DNA from: Moniliophthora roreri
Lineage: Eukaryota > Basidiomycota > Agaricomycetes > Agaricales > Marasmiaceae
DNA: 64,000 bases
Direction: 5' to 3'
NCBI GenBank assembly: GCA_001466705.2
Contig: LATX02000178.1
Span: 541,704-605,703 of the forward strand
Below the pieces are notes generated by a model. The model ran no database searches. It saw only the letters and a program-made list of their open reading frames with translations, and was not told the origin of the DNA. Numbering within the stretch: position 1 is the first letter of the stretch; the number at the start of each line of letters is the position of its first letter. Position numbers and translations under genes: made by a program. Shown one piece after another: positions 10,382-22,499 of the stretch.

Positions 10382-13300
10382 ATGACCTTCCTAGCCATGC
10401 TGCTCGTCGTAGTAGTCATTCTCACCTTTTCACTACCTTCCTTTGCCTGGCGTCAGTTATGGCCAGAGAGCTATAGTTTCTCTGCAGGTCTACAATTTGG
10501 GAATTCGAAGAGAGCAGGGAAAGAGGCCTTTGTGAACGACTTGGTGGAAAGGATGTCCGTTGAGGAGCTTGGTACGTGTTACTACCCTTCTCGTGAGAGC
10601 CTGCGCGCTGAAACATCTCTGTTTTAGTTATGCAGCTTCATCTGATGTTCGCTGACAACGTGGTCGGCCCGAAGTCCTCAAACGAGCTGTATGGTATCCG
10701 ACATCCCATTCTCACATTCAGATACGACATTGACGATTTTTGAAGATTTTGCTCTTCGGCCCGCGCCGCCGTCGACTGGCTTAGGCGTCATGCATGACTG
10801 GTACCCAACCTCGGCTGACTACTACAATACGCTCCAGCAACTCAATCTCAACAAGTCCCGCCTACAAACGCCATTCATGCTACTCGAAGAATGTGTACAT
10901 GGTGTCGGTTCATTCAAACAATCCATGTTTCCGCATGCTATTGCTCTTGCGGCGAGCTGGGACGAAGATTTGGTCTGGCGTGTTGGAAGAGCTATCGGTA
11001 CGGAAGCCAGAGCAATCGGCATACACGGATGCTTTGCGCCAGTGCTAGATCTGGGGAAGGATGTAAGGTGGGGTAGAGTTCAAGGTTTGTCTGCATCCAT
11101 CAATTCTCACTCTTATCGGAAAATTGACGTTCACCGGCATAGAGGCCTGGGGAGAGGATTACGTGTTTACATCGCACATGGGTGTCGCTTTTGCTTCCGG
11201 ATTATCGAAGAACGGATCATGGGCTGATCCCGACGCTGTAGTCCCAGTAATGAAGGCATCATTACTTTGACTTCTCGTTCTAGTTAGTGGCACTAATGAT
11301 GTCTTTTAGCATTTTGCGGCTCATGGCTCACCTCGGGGAGGTATCAACGCTGCGCCTTTCATGGGTCGGGGTCACCGGCAGGTCATGATGGAGATGCTCA
11401 TTCCCTTCCGAGACGCTGTCCAAAAAGGTTTCGTGAAGGGCGTCATGATGCAAGTTCCCACTAATACTTCTGAACTATATTTACTCACATTGCATCACTA
11501 GGGCATACCATGAGTACGATGAGATACCTGCGCACGTCAACCCCGTTTTTTATGACGCTTTGGAAGATTGGGGGTTTGATGGTGTGTCGTCCCTTTATGA
11601 TCGAACATCTTCTGACCCCAAATCGCTGCAGGCTTTGTCATTGCAGATGATACAGGTAATGAACCTCGTTCAGACCTCTAAAAATCATTATGGCCGATAT
11701 GTTTGATAGGAATGCGGATGCTCCACGTTGGGCACAAGGTATCGAACTCGGACGCGGACACCATTGCTCAGTGGTTCAATGCTGGTGGAATGTTACAGTT
11801 CTACGATTACAGCTACGAGACCTACCTCAACGTGAGCTGTACTATTCTTGAACACGCTATTCGGTCACTGACTCCCTTCTAGGTAACGAAAGCTCTTATC
11901 GCCAACTCAACAATCTCTCTCTCAACGATTCAGTCTCACGCCGCTAGGATTCTCGCCGTGAAACATGATCTTGGTCTCTTCGACAACCCGTATGTACCCC
12001 ACGAGGTGGATTACCAGGCCATTACCCAGCAACACGTTCCATTAACCCTCGAAGCTGCACAGAAGGCTATTGTTCTCCTGGAGAACAAGAACCAGACACT
12101 CCCACTCCAGCCTAATCAGCAGGGTATTAAAACCATCGCATTGATTGGTCCATTCGGGGACCAACTCAACTATGGTGACTACTCAGGCCCTTGGGGCAGT
12201 ACGCCTGTAAACAATTCCAACACGATACGAGAAGCTATGTTGGGATATCTTGCAGCTGAGAATGTCGAACTTCTGACCAGTACTGGTGCCAACACCTTCC
12301 TATACAATGCTCCATATCCCATTCCGACATACCTTCTATCGCCACCGTCTTCGGAAGTCACAGGTGGCCTAAAGGCAACCTATTTCGCTGACACCAACTT
12401 CTCCGAACCCGTTTTTACCACCGTTGAGGCTCCGAACCGAGACTGGGGGCTTTATCCACCTCTTGGGCTTCCTTCGAACAATTTTAGCGTGATATGGGAA
12501 GGCGAGGTGACGTTACCGTTCTCCGACACCTCGGATATCGAACAAGACGTCCACGGCTTTATCGGTATATCAGTCTCTCCCAACACTACCGCTCGTCTCT
12601 ATATCGATTCTCAGTTAGTCGCTGAATCACCGTTCTCTTCTTCCGGTACGATCATGGGAAACATTATGCCTCTGGCGTACAGTCTCGTTAATGCGACGAG
12701 CACACCGTTGGGCGGCTCACCATTTGTTTTTGAGAAGGCAAGGAAGAAGTTGAGTGTTAGAGTGGAGTTTCAGACGTGGAATCTCTACCAGAAGATTGAG
12801 AATCTCAGTTCTTTGAATGCTCAGGTTCAGCTTTGGTGGAATTTAGTTGATCAGAGGCCGGGTGAGGCGGTTAGACAGGTATGTTTCGATCAGGGCTTAA
12901 ACCTCAGCTGATTTAGTTCTTTTGTAGGCTGTTGCAGTAGCCGAAGCCGCGGATATTGTTGTTCTTGCTGTTGGTGCAAATTGGAATAGTGATGGTGAGA
13001 GTGGTGATCGTGCTACGCTGGGTTTACCTGCGAATCAAAGTGAGTGACAATGAAATTTGATAGCGTCAGTGTTGACTGTCTGCGATGCAGCTGTCTTGGC
13101 CGACGCAATATTTGCGCTTGGGAAGCCAGTGGTGCTAGTTCTCGAAGGCGGTAGGCCTTTTGCTATACCGGAGTTTTATTCAAAGTGTGCTGCTGCTGTG
13201 AACGCCGTGAGTCCTTCTATTACTTACAACATAATTCGATACTGATACCCGTTTACCTAGCTTTTCCCTGGGCAACAGGGTGGTCAAGCCATTGCAGATG

Positions 13301-14023
13301 TTCTATTTGGCAAAGTGAACCCAGGGGGCAGAATACCTCTTAGCGTGCCATATGGTGAAGGAACACTGCCTTCGTATTACAAGTGATTGTTCAGCGTTCC
13401 TCCATGTGAGGACCTAGTTAATGAGACGTTGTTCCAGCTACCACCCTACGGCTCACGCTGGGAACTACATAGATGTGCATTCATTCCCCACAGTAAGTAG
13501 TTAGCCTGTCCTCGGATTTAGCCACTGACGTGCAACCCTACAGTATTCGTTCGGCTATGGCCTCTCATATAGCGCGTTCTCAACGTCCGACTTCAATGCG
13601 GCCTCTTCAGGCAGCCCTGGTGGACTCTCTCAGACCTTCGCAGCTGGAGAAACGATTCACTTCCATGTCAAAGTCACGAACAAGGGTCCTATGGCTGGGA
13701 GCTACGTTGCGCAGGTACGTTCGATCATATTGTCTGCATATTGCTTCCTGTCTCAAGAATAAGAACACGTGTAGATCTATCTGCTGCAACGTGTATCTAC
13801 CATAGTCCGTGCTGAACGTCAACTCGTCGCTTTCAAGCGTGTATACTTGGATGTTGGCGAGTCCGAGGAAGTGAAGCTTGATCTGGAAGTTGATCGATTC
13901 TTACCAATTGTGAATCGTCGGTACCAGTGGGAATTGGAGAAGGGGAACTATACATTCGCTTTGTTGGATCACGGCAGTCTTGAGGCTAATCCAAGTGTAA
14001 ATGTCACCCTGAACTGTATTTGA
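10382..14023 (+). CDS. GH3 beta-glucosidase-type enzyme with PA14 insert, secreted
   Basis: Fifteen exons join in frame to 964 residues: 10382..10571, 10628..10693, 10746..11084, 11143..11255, 11310..11449, 11502..11581, 11632..11655, 11710..11831, 11883..12878, 12928..13039, 13091..13206, 13261..13382, 13438..13492, 13544..13714, 13775..14023. Residues 1-22 are a signal peptide. GH3 landmarks are [19 protein letters not shown] (substrate Lys 236) and GFVIADDTG (candidate nucleophile Asp 315). A PA14 domain occupies about 519-665 ([18 protein letters not shown]). The (alpha/beta) sandwich motif [16 protein letters not shown] and a C-terminal FnIII-like domain ([16 protein letters not shown]) follow. 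Two introns use GC donors (after 11255 and after 11449). Exact substrate (glucoside or xyloside) cannot be told from sequence. No defect is seen. Confidence 0.9.
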
Positions 14024-14223
14024 TGGACGGGGTTCACATGTCGGCTATACCTAGTCATTGAAATACCTTTTCTGTCTGCCGTACATTCTCCCCGTAGCTA
14101 GCTTAGTTACCAGGGTTGATGAGGTAACGAAACACAACCCGGAATTTTTTTACTCGGCACGTGTCCGCGTCGCTTAGTCTGGACCTAGCTTGCCTCTTGC
14201 CCTCATCTTTGCGTCTTTTTCAG

Positions 14224-15919
14224 ATGGTTTTATGGACGATACTTAAGTACGTTTGCCCTCTCTCTCTAACCCACCTTGAGCTAACTTTCTCCTGCAGATA
14301 TTCCAATTACGAACGCTCTAAAATTGGCTTCGCATCTGTCGCAAGTTCCGGGGAGATGAGAGATCCAGTCGCAAGACTAGACCAGCATATGAGCGTGAAT
14401 GGAAACTCCGGGAAGAAATCGCACATTCAAAAGCTCCCCGTAGAGATCCTTTCCCTCATTTTTGGTTACGTGGTCTCTACGAACACGTTCTCCTTCCTAG
14501 CCGATGGTGACATCGTGTCATCTACCGCTACAAAGTTGGGCTTGACATGTTCGCACTGGCGTGCTGTTTGCCTGTCTACACCGCAGATATGGGCTACGAT
14601 ATCTATAGAACTCTGGCGCGATCTTGATAGCGTTGGTCCTGTACTGGTGCACGGGATCAAGTTACATATCTCCCGCGCTCAGGACGTACCCCTGCAGATA
14701 TCCTTGGGGTTATTCAGGGTCGGGGATAGAGAGTATGCTCGGAGTGCGCTTACGGATCTGCTGCGGGCAAATCGCCACCGATGGGGTCGTTTGGAAGTTG
14801 TAGGAAGAGCACATCGAGTGCTGTCACTCTTGGAGTCGGACGTTCGGCCCAGCAGACTACGTCATCTTGAGGTGGATTCTTCGTTGGTTCCTCCTGGATC
14901 ACTTCGATCTTTTCACCAAGCAGCCGAGCTGCGCTCGATGACGTTGGTATCTCATCGCACATACGATCGACTAGATCCCTTACTTCCATGGTCCCACATC
15001 ACAGAACTCCACCTTTCCATGGCCCTAAATGCCGTTCTGCGCTCATTACTCCTTTGTCCCAAAATCCAAACCGCTCATTTCTCGATACGAGCGGTTACCC
15101 AGGATGCGGAATATCATCTTTTACCTCCGGAAATTCATCATCATGCGATGCGCGATCTCACCGTCGAGGTTCATCATATCACTCGATATGAAGAGCCGTT
15201 TGAGCTTGCATCCAACTTTTTCACCGTCCTCACTTGTCCGGATCTGGAATCCTTTTCACTCGTATACAATACAAAGAACGGCGTGCTTTGGCCAGGATTT
15301 CAACGGGATCCTTCGATTGATTCTGAATCCCAGCTTCAGGCTACCGTTTCCCAGTTCCTTAGGCGATCCGGTGTCACGGAGCGTCTAACCAAGTTGTCTC
15401 TGAAACGAGTACCATTTTCTTCCCAGCAGGTTACAGACCTACTTCACTTGCTTCCCGACATAGTCGAGCTCGAGATTGAAGAGCTGCAACAGAATGTCCA
15501 CAGACTCAGTCGCGTTAATCAGATTGTTACTGCATCCTTCTTGGACTACCTTGCATCACGTAAGTTTGTTTCAAATTCAATTTATATGCATTGTCCTTTA
15601 TTCAACTTCATATCTTACAGTATGCCTTCCGCGTTTGAAGGTCCTCTCATTTTCAGTACTCGCTGACTGGGAGTTCAACAACCTGGAACGCATGCTAAAG
15701 GTTCGAAGTTCCTCCCTGCACCCGGTGACCCGGCCGCACTCGGTCCTTCTAAAGGTACATAGCGTGCGATACATCAGTCTTGTTCGCCTGCGAGAGCTCC
15801 AACGGGGAGGCTTGGCGGTCAGGGTGATTCAGGAACTTTCGGACAAAAAGTCTCCTTACTCGAGTGTTCCGTCAGGTTTTAGTGTTGTCCTGGGATACGA
15901 GCCTGATTGCTATAGATAG
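14224..15919 (+). CDS. F-box protein with LRR-like C-terminal region
   Basis: The N-terminal part of the protein has an F-box (IQKLPVEILSLIFGYV, then LTCSHWRAVCLSTPQIW), the substrate-adaptor domain that binds Skp1 in SCF ubiquitin ligases. A long region of irregular leucine-rich repeats follows (HITELHLSM, LTKLSLKRV, DIVELEIEEL, LPRLKVLSFSV). The main intron is 15560..15620 (phase 1), after which the frame runs to TAG at 15919. A 51-nt intron at 14247..14297 would let translation start at ATG 14224; otherwise ATG 14356 is the start. The 51 nt are a multiple of three and open, so both versions read through. Typical of the large F-box families of Agaricomycetes. The target is unknown. Confidence 0.8.
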
Positions 15920-15975
15920 ATGCAGAGCATCTACGCGTCCTTTTTATCCTTTGTAATGCATCCTTTGTAACGCAA

Positions 15976-15982
15976 TATAAAA
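15976..15982 (+). promoter_or_regulatory. TATA-like box for ICMT-like gene 1
   Basis: TATAAAA about 170 bases upstream of ATG 16153, in the 230-base gap after the F-box gene. Confidence 0.4.
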
Positions 15983-16152
15983 CCCAGTGTATCTTGGTAG
16001 AGAAGCACACAAAATTTGGTCACTCGTTTGACATTGAATCATTCCCGCTGTCAAACTTTCGAATCCGATGTACCGTACAACCGAAGAATGGCACTAACAT
16101 CGATCTGTTCCCCAAGTGTACGCCAACCGGCTTCCCCTCTTTGGCACCCTCC

Positions 16153-16959
16153 ATGTCCCTCACAGTCATGACTCTCACAAAGGTCCTTTTGCTATTGCTT
16201 TCAGCTGTTGCCACCCACATCACGTTCAAGCCTCCCAACGGGACACCAAAAGCACCACCCCGGCCACCTCTCAGTCAAGGATTCGTACCTACGAGGGAGT
16301 GGATCCTTCTCGCAACAGTTCGGTACATATATCGACCGATACGGGTTCGTTATCCTTTTCATGCTTCTTCATGGTCTCACCTTCTTCGCTCAACTTTCTA
16401 GGTCCTCTATTACATTGCGACATTCAATGAATGTCTATTCGTTCTATCTCGTGGACATTCAGCCCTTCAAAATGTTTACTATCCTTCCTCTCCGTCGAAC
16501 TCCATCACCTACCCTTTCATTTTTTCTGCTTTCCTTGCTATCTTTGGTGGAGTCATCCGCCATGCGTGCTACCAAGCGTTAGCCTCCGCCTATGCCTTTG
16601 AACTCGTACCCTCGGCCAAACTGTCCAAAGATCCCCACCTTGCCTCTAATCCCAAACTCGTCACATTTGGCCCTTATTCCATCGTCCGGCACCCAGCTTA
16701 TACTGGAGCATGTATATGCCTTATAGGCATCACATTCCTACACATGGGAAGTGACGGTTGGCTGATACAGAGTGGATTCCTGTCAACACTGACAGGGAAA
16801 ATGGTGGTATACTCTTGGATTTTGATTACGTGGTTGAGTGTGGCACTGATGGCCACGAGGGTATTCGACGAGGATGAATTAATGAAAAAGCAGTTTGGGA
16901 AGGAGTGGGAGAGGTGGAGAGAAGTTGTGCGGTGGAGGCTTGTGCCCGGAGTATTCTGA
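16153..16959 (+). CDS. Isoprenylcysteine O-methyltransferase-like protein, copy 1
   Basis: Two exons (16153..16344, 16402..16959) give 249 residues. The protein is hydrophobic and membrane-spanning. It has the ICMT/PEMT-superfamily C-terminal motifs: FELVPSAKL, GPYSIVRHPAYTG (AdoMet site) and DEDELMKKQFGKEWERW. ICMT methylates the C-terminal prenylcysteine of CaaX proteins in the ER, Ste14 being the yeast example. The N-terminus carries FKPPNGTPKAPPRPP, a motif shared by copies 2 and 4. The intron donor is GTTCGT. The intron position is the same in all four copies in this window, so they derive from one gene. Whether this copy is the housekeeping Ste14 or a divergent paralogue with another substrate cannot be decided. 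Confidence 0.8.
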
Positions 16960-17524
16960 GGGTTTGACCTCATTACGATAGACTCGGAAGGGCAAAGTTC
17001 TTGGGGCAAGACTGCCACACTCGGACGGCAGGCATTTTGAGCCTCGTGTTCTCTTTTACCAAAGCAGTGGGGCTGGGGCGATGCCGTACAGCTGATTCTA
17101 AGTATCTATTTGTTATCCCATCTGTTCTGCGTATAGATCTGGCGCAAATTCATACGTATCTTTTCCTCGTAGCCTGCAGGTGGTGAGAGAACTGCTATTT
17201 GCGTCGATCATGAATACTACAAAAGATCTGCCTGATGAGGTTAGTCCTCGAAGACGCGTCGGAGTGACGGGAGCCACGAAGCGATAAGTCAACATTTGTC
17301 TGTTAGGGTCACAGCAGTGTTTTACTCCAAAAACCAGGTCTACAGCTTCGGTTGCCTTGGGAAATTCATCGACGCCGGGGCACTTGTCGTTTTTCGTTAC
17401 AAGTTCACGAATCTGTGAAACAACTATTTGCACATTATAACAATTGCCGGGGAGTGTGATTGCGTTCACACGTGATTGGTACCTGGTGAGTGTGATAAGG
17501 TATGTTGACCATCATGGACGATGA
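16960..17524. other. Intergenic between ICMT-like gene 1 and the BTB pseudogene
   Basis: 565 bases. A minus-strand ORF of 118 codons (17113..17469) has no motif and no splice context that I can support. Nothing else was recognised. Confidence 0.45.
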
Positions 17525-18140
17525 TCAGTATTGGACGACCGGCTCGGAAGTATCAAAACGCACCCATAGCAAGTAACGCTCTGCGGGTCCTTCAAACGCT
17601 GGAATAACAACGTCCTTCAATTGTCTGGCCGTGCGATGTCGTCTATGTCGGGGCAAAAGCTTGTAGCGTAGGACCTTCAATGCCATGGTTGGGTTTCCCA
17701 GAGACTGAGCGTCTAAAATACTCGGGGTGAGATATTTTTATGGCAAATAGGGATGTCTGGAACGTACTTGACAAGCGTGTAGCGCTATGAAGCACCCATA
17801 TTTTTCTGCAGCAGTATAGATCTCTAGGAGGATCTCGAGGTCTAGCTTTGATGTCTGGTGCCACAGCATTGTGCATAAAAGCAAGCAGGAGTCGGAGAGT
17901 TGAGCCGGCCTCGGATAATTCAAGCGGCTCCGAAATAGTATGCGTCACTAATTTCGGTGGCGGAAAACCGTCGCTGAAAATTTCGAGATTCTTGGTGTGT
18001 GATCCAAATCGTTCTCCATTCGATGACTGTAGAGTGATATCGACAGGAGTCGCAATTCGGTACAACTGCCCCATGATCGATGGACCAGTTGATATAACTA
18101 CAGGAATGTAACACTTACCTTCACACTTCTCGTACTGCAT
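17525..18140 (-). pseudogene. BTB/POZ protein, frameshifted copy
   Basis: Reading leftward from ATG 18140, an exon ending at a GTAAGT donor is followed by a BTB/POZ segment: PVDITLQSSNGERFGSHTKN, EIFSDGFPPP and LELSEAGSTLRLLLAFMH. After PDIK one extra base shifts the frame; the expected continuation (LDLEILLEIYTAAEKYGCF) is in the next frame. A second one-base mismatch lies just before PVDI (VPNCDS versus PVDI frames). After the next intron the C-terminal part (TMALKVLRYK, then IPAFEGPAERYLLWVRFD) ends at TGA 17525. BTB domains dimerise and often recruit Cul3, but this copy probably gives no full protein. Its relatives are at 18456, 21172 and 45561. Confidence 0.65.
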
Positions 18141-18189
18141 TATAGAAATCCGATGTGGCAATAATAATCGCAGCGGTAGTAGGTGAACC

Positions 18190-19520
18190 TGACGTTGGTA
18201 GTGCCTTCGTATTCTGATTATGGTGTTTTCAGATTCTTACTGGGGATTGGAAGGGCTGTGACATAGATGTTAAGGTACAAGACTGGACGTGGGAATTTCC
18301 AATTTGCCGGCTTAGGCGGCGATTCATCTGAGCATAAATTTTCAGCCCCGACAGCCCTCTCTTTCTAGCTTTCAGCCACTCCCACCAAGCACCCGGGAAC
18401 GCCAGTATGCGAAGGTACGAGGCTTATTACCGTTCAAGTGATTAGGTGCAGCTGTCAGAGACTGCAAATTACCGGTCGATATCATCGGGTGGAAAGCGAT
18501 CCGAAAGCTTACATGAGGAACCTTTTCAACCAGGCTTTTCCAGAAGCCGGCTCCGTGACTCACGGCATTGAATGTTATCAAACTCGATGAAGTTGCGGAC
18601 ATCGTGCTATCGCTTCTCTGATTCTCTCACTACAAATATCATCGCAGTCTTTCAAAGCTCCCCATCAACAGGTTATTCGCATTCGCTGATGCTGCTGATA
18701 GGTATGAAAATTTCTTCGCCTTGACCGCCTGTCGGGAAGCAATCACGTACGGTTCAATTTCCGGATACGAGTTCTGGTAGATGAGTGTTCTTCTAATCGT
18801 ATGTAGGTCCTTATCGCTGCACATACCCCTCCTGTGGACTGAAAATGGAACCAGACTCTGCACAAGGAAAAATACCAAGTAGCATTGAAGAAGTTTCGTG
18901 ACGCCGTTGTCAGTTATCACTTCCTAACCGAGGAGTATGCACGATCCTGCCCGAGCTACGCCCGGGCTGCCGAGATATTCAGCACCCAGCTCAGGTATAT
19001 TCTATCACCGACCGGAGAAAGTGTCGAAGAAGCAAGAAATATTGCTCAGCGCGCAACCAACAATATCCTTACGAGCAAGAAATGGCAGTCTTGGATTTAG
19101 GAATACCAAGATGGGAAGAAATGACTTGAACACCTGAAATAGATGTCCATAATCATTGTATGTTTCATGTTGTTTGGTAGAATGTACGTTGTAACTGTTC
19201 ACAAACACATTTTCTTATACATAGTTTGGGTCAAATCAAAATGAACTCAGCTAATTGATTTGATCCTCAGAAACTGATTATATGCACTTGATTAACTTTG
19301 GAAAACACCTAAGTTTTTACATTCAAATCAACACCAATATCAATGTGAACAAATTTACAGTCCCATTACAACGTAATTGCAGATCATCATCAATAATCCT
19401 TTGCTCTCACACTGCAGAAGCAACAAATGAGCATCTTCTGCCTCCTCCTCCATAGCAAGTTGAACCTCCAAACCCTCACAGACCGTCTCTGTGACCTTGT
19501 CCCAACTAGATCTTTGCATC
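18190..19520. repeat. Segmental duplication unit A
   Basis: Diverged direct copy of 20770..22620. Shared landmarks in order are GTATTCTGATTATGGTG, AATTTGCCG-CTTAGGCGGC, TGCGAAGGTACGAGG, the BTB last exon (AAGAAGTTTCGTGACGCCGT), the 3' flank GTTGTTTGGT-GAATGTA, and the end of the F-box gene on the opposite strand (CCTGTAAACGCCATCAAAAC). Confidence 0.75.
18456..19100 (+). pseudogene. BTB/POZ protein relic (unit A copy)
   Basis: Homologous to the intact gene at 21172..22160. Fragments of the BTB domain are visible in changing frames (PVDI, then MRNLFNQAFPEAGSVTHGIE, then DEVADIVLSLL), interrupted by an in-frame TGA where the intact gene reads LLKYSHY. A readable piece follows (INRLFAFADAADRYENFFAL). 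The last exon is intact (ALKKFRDAVVSYHFLTEEYA to QSWI, TAG at 19100), but it is shorter than in the intact copy. Indels and the stop make this a dead copy. The preserved 3' exon fits fairly recent duplication. Confidence 0.7.
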
Positions 19521-19529
19521 ATTGTCTTA

Positions 19530-20648
19530 TCAGAGAACTGGGATTCTGACCTCTTCAAGACCTGTAAACGCCATCAAAACCTCATCCAGTTTGGCCATTC
19601 CACCCTCATAAAAAGCAATTCTTGCCAACTGCTGGATTACCATTGTCTTGACATTCAGTATTACCACAATGTCAGCTGACAGATAGATAGAGATGGCTTC
19701 CCCTTCAATGCTCCAGCTAGGAAGCATTTCAAAGTGTAAGAGCTCTAACACACTCTGCATGATTACCAGTTTATTATTATCTACCATCTTCAGCACAAGG
19801 TGACAGTGTTCAAGGTGCTTGTACTTGACTGCTGCACTCAATTCCAGGAACTGGTTAATGGTGATAACTTGAGGTAGGTAGTCTGGGAATGCAATAGTGA
19901 TGGAAATATGTTGTAATGTTGAGCAGGCTCTGAAGATGGGGAGAGACACATGTGGCATCTCAACCTCGACACGAGTGAGTGATGAAGGAAATGACATCTG
20001 GGTAAATGGGTTCTCCATCATAGGGAGAAGATCACTGATGAGATCCATCTGAGTGACTTGTGGAAATGGCAAGAGTAGTAAGAGTTTTTGGAGCTTCTGC
20101 ATGCATTTGTCTGACCCGATATAGGAAAGTGTAAGGTGTTCTACTTTGCAGAACAGTGTTTGGGTGTAAGTCTTCAAAGTGTGTTTTCCTTTGGGCTTGC
20201 CACAAAGCCATGATATTAGCATTGTGAATGTGGGCACATCATGTTGATCATTACCAAAGTACCTCCCCACTATGCATTCAACCACCAGCATCAATTCAAT
20301 TGCAGTAGGGCCTGTGTTGAGAATGGTGGATAACAGATGATTGCAGAGGGTGATGAATTCTTGAATTAGAGTGTGAATACCCTTCGTTGGCCAGTGGAAA
20401 TGACTTTTCAGTGGCAGCAGATGGATTTTTTGGAATAGGTGCTTCCGGGAACATGGGATGAATGAACGAGAGACACAGGCCATGCTTGCAAGTGCTGGTT
20501 CATCAGAAGAGAGGTCGTCAATAATCAGGTCGAGAACTTCTTGTGGGAGCATCATTTTTAAACTGTATTTGAAGCTTGTCATTGGAATTTGCAGTAGGCG
20601 ATAAAACATGAGACATACCTGGACATTGATTAGAGCTGAGTTTGCCAA
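19530..20648 (-). CDS. F-box-like protein, intronless
   Basis: A single open frame of 372 codons. The N-terminal part contains an F-box-like stretch (MMLPQEVLDLIIDDLS, then MACVSRSFIPCSRKHLFQKI). A weak leucine-rich region follows, with VEHLTLSYIG, FPSSLTRVEVEMP and STLQHISITIAFP. The true start may be the internal Met before MLPQEVLD. The stop falls just after GLEEVRIPVL. The fragment at 22500..22700 instead reads on for about 20 more residues, so this copy may be truncated by a small indel. It is AT-richer and intronless unlike its neighbours, which could mean a different evolutionary source. It is convergent with the BTB relic. Function beyond substrate adaptor is unknown. Confidence 0.65.
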   Translation of the reverse strand: MANSALINVQVCLMFYRLLQIPMTSFKYSLKMMLPQEVLDLIIDDLSSDEPALASMACVSRSFIPCSRKHLFQKIHLLPLKSHFHWPTKGIHTLIQEFITLCNHLLSTILNTGPTAIELMLVVECIVGRYFGNDQHDVPTFTMLISWLCGKPKGKHTLKTYTQTLFCKVEHLTLSYIGSDKCMQKLQKLLLLLPFPQVTQMDLISDLLPMMENPFTQMSFPSSLTRVEVEMPHVSLPIFRACSTLQHISITIAFPDYLPQVITINQFLELSAAVKYKHLEHCHLVLKMVDNNKLVIMQSVLELLHFEMLPSWSIEGEAISIYLSADIVVILNVKTMVIQQLARIAFYEGGMAKLDEVLMAFTGLEEVRIPVL

Positions 20649-21119
20649 TTGACTAAGGAAACGAGCGGGGAGTGGTTATGAGAGCAGTACACATACAGAG
20701 GAGAGAACAATAGCGCAGGAATGTGACAATGATCTCATGACGTGAAATGCCATTATTCACCGCAACTGGGAAACGGTTAGTTCCTTTGTATTCTGATTAT
20801 GGTGCTTTTGGATTCTTGGAAGGGGCTGTGACATGGATATGTTCAGGTACAAGAGTGGGAATTTTCAATTTGCCGCCTTAGGCGGCAGTTTCATCTGAGC
20901 ATGAAATTTTCAACCCCGACAGCCCTTCCTTTTTAGCTTCCACGCCGACGCTGATCCCACTGAGAAGCCGGGAATGCCAGCATGCGAAGGTACGAGGTTT
21001 TTACCTAGCTCATGTCGTATCTGTGTCGTTGAATTGATTGAAATCATTTATGACATGAGACTGGCTGCGGAAGTTAACCTTGCTTGGCTGCGGAGAAGAT
21101 AGCCTCGCTATGGGTCTGC

Positions 21120-21126
21120 TATAAAA
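21120..21126 (+). promoter_or_regulatory. TATA box for the intact BTB gene
   Basis: TATAAAA 46 bases upstream of ATG 21172, followed by a short direct repeat of CTTCCTCG units. Confidence 0.5.
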
Positions 21127-21171
21127 CCATGGAATTCCCAATCCTTCCTCGCTTCCTCGCTTCCTCGTACG

Positions 21172-22160
21172 ATGTCACAAACACTGATATGTGAGAGTTT
21201 TCTAGTGTGCAGAGGTATGGGATTCAAGTTGTCGTCTATTCCGAAATTTACAATGGTTTGTTCTTTGAACAGCCATTGAACACTGTCCACTTCCAGTTGA
21301 CCTTGTGCTAGAGTCCAGTGATGGCGTCAAGCTAGGGGCACACATGAAGAATCTCGAGTCCTTCAATAACGCGTTTCCCATCACAGGAACTGTAACCCAC
21401 ACAATCGACGACACCGTGAAGCTCACGGAGAATTCTGACATCTTGCTGCTTCTCCTGAAATACTCCCACTACGACGACCATCCTGATATCGCAGACTTGG
21501 GAATTGATACGGCGATAGCGCTTATGAACGCAGCCGATAAGTATGGAAACCACTCTGCGATGTCGGCATGCAGAACTGCAATGAGGTGGGTCTTGCGATC
21601 CTGACATTCGAGGCAATCACGAACTAAGTTTGGGTGCTCTACTAGTTATCTCGCCAGACGCTCGCCGACAAACGCAATCAGGATATTGCCATACAAGATT
21701 GCGCATGGAGATTTCAACGAGATTGACGACCTGGTTCGTTCGACGATGGATCTCCCTACACAAACCGTGTTAGACGCGACAAAACATGACCCACAAATCT
21801 ATTTCACCTATGTAAGTCCTTATTACTGCACACACCCTTCCTGTGAACTGAAAACGAAACCAGACACTGTACAAGGAGAAATACAAAGTAGCATTGAAGA
21901 AGTTTCGTGACGCCGTTGTCGGTTATCACTTCCTAACCGAGGAGTATGCTCGATCCTGCCCGAGCTACGCTCGGGCTGCTGAGATATTCAGTGCCCAGCT
22001 CAGGTATATTCCATCTCCAACTGAAGAAAGCATCGAAGAAGCAAGAAATGTTGCTCAGCGCGAAACCAACAATATCCTTACGAGCAAGAAATGGAAGTCT
22101 TGGATCTACTCGCTGAAGAAGGAGGTCAGAGGATTCCCGAGATGGGAAGAAATGACTTGA
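21172..22160 (+). CDS. BTB/POZ domain protein, intact copy
   Basis: Four exons (21172..21214, 21273..21585, 21646..21811, 21864..22160) join in frame to 272 residues. The BTB/POZ domain spans about residues 20-115: PVDLVLESSDGVKLGAHMKN, then ESFNNAFP, LLLLLKYSHY, and ALMNAADKYGNHSAMSACR. The remainder is alpha-helical and charged, ending KKEVRGFPRWEEMT. This architecture is common in small Agaricomycete BTB proteins, where the domain mediates dimerisation and possibly Cul3 binding; there is no Kelch or MATH partner. It is the only undamaged member of four copies in this window. Splice junctions are conventional and the frame is clean. Confidence 0.8.
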
Positions 22161-22499
22161 AAACCCAAAACAGATATCCATAATCGTTACTGTATGTCTA
22201 ATTGCCCTATGTTGTTTGGTTGAATGTATGTTTTAACCATTCACAAACACATCGTCTTAAAAAACATAGTTTGGATGAACTCAGCTAATCGATACAATTT
22301 CTCCGAACCCATTATATGCTCTCGATTAACTTTGGGGGAAAATGATACAAATTTACCGTCCCACTACAGTGTATTTGTACATGCTTGCCATCGTCATACA
22401 AGGGCCGCTCAGGTCTAGTATTTGTGGACTATTGTCAATACTCCTTTTCTCTCACACTGCGGAAGCAACAAGCGAAGGTCTTCCGCCTTCTTATCCATA

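Noticed and set aside
14161..14223. Upstream extension of the F-box gene to 14161
   Set aside because: The frame there begins with GTG, not ATG, and precedes a clear ATG and intron; no homology supports it.
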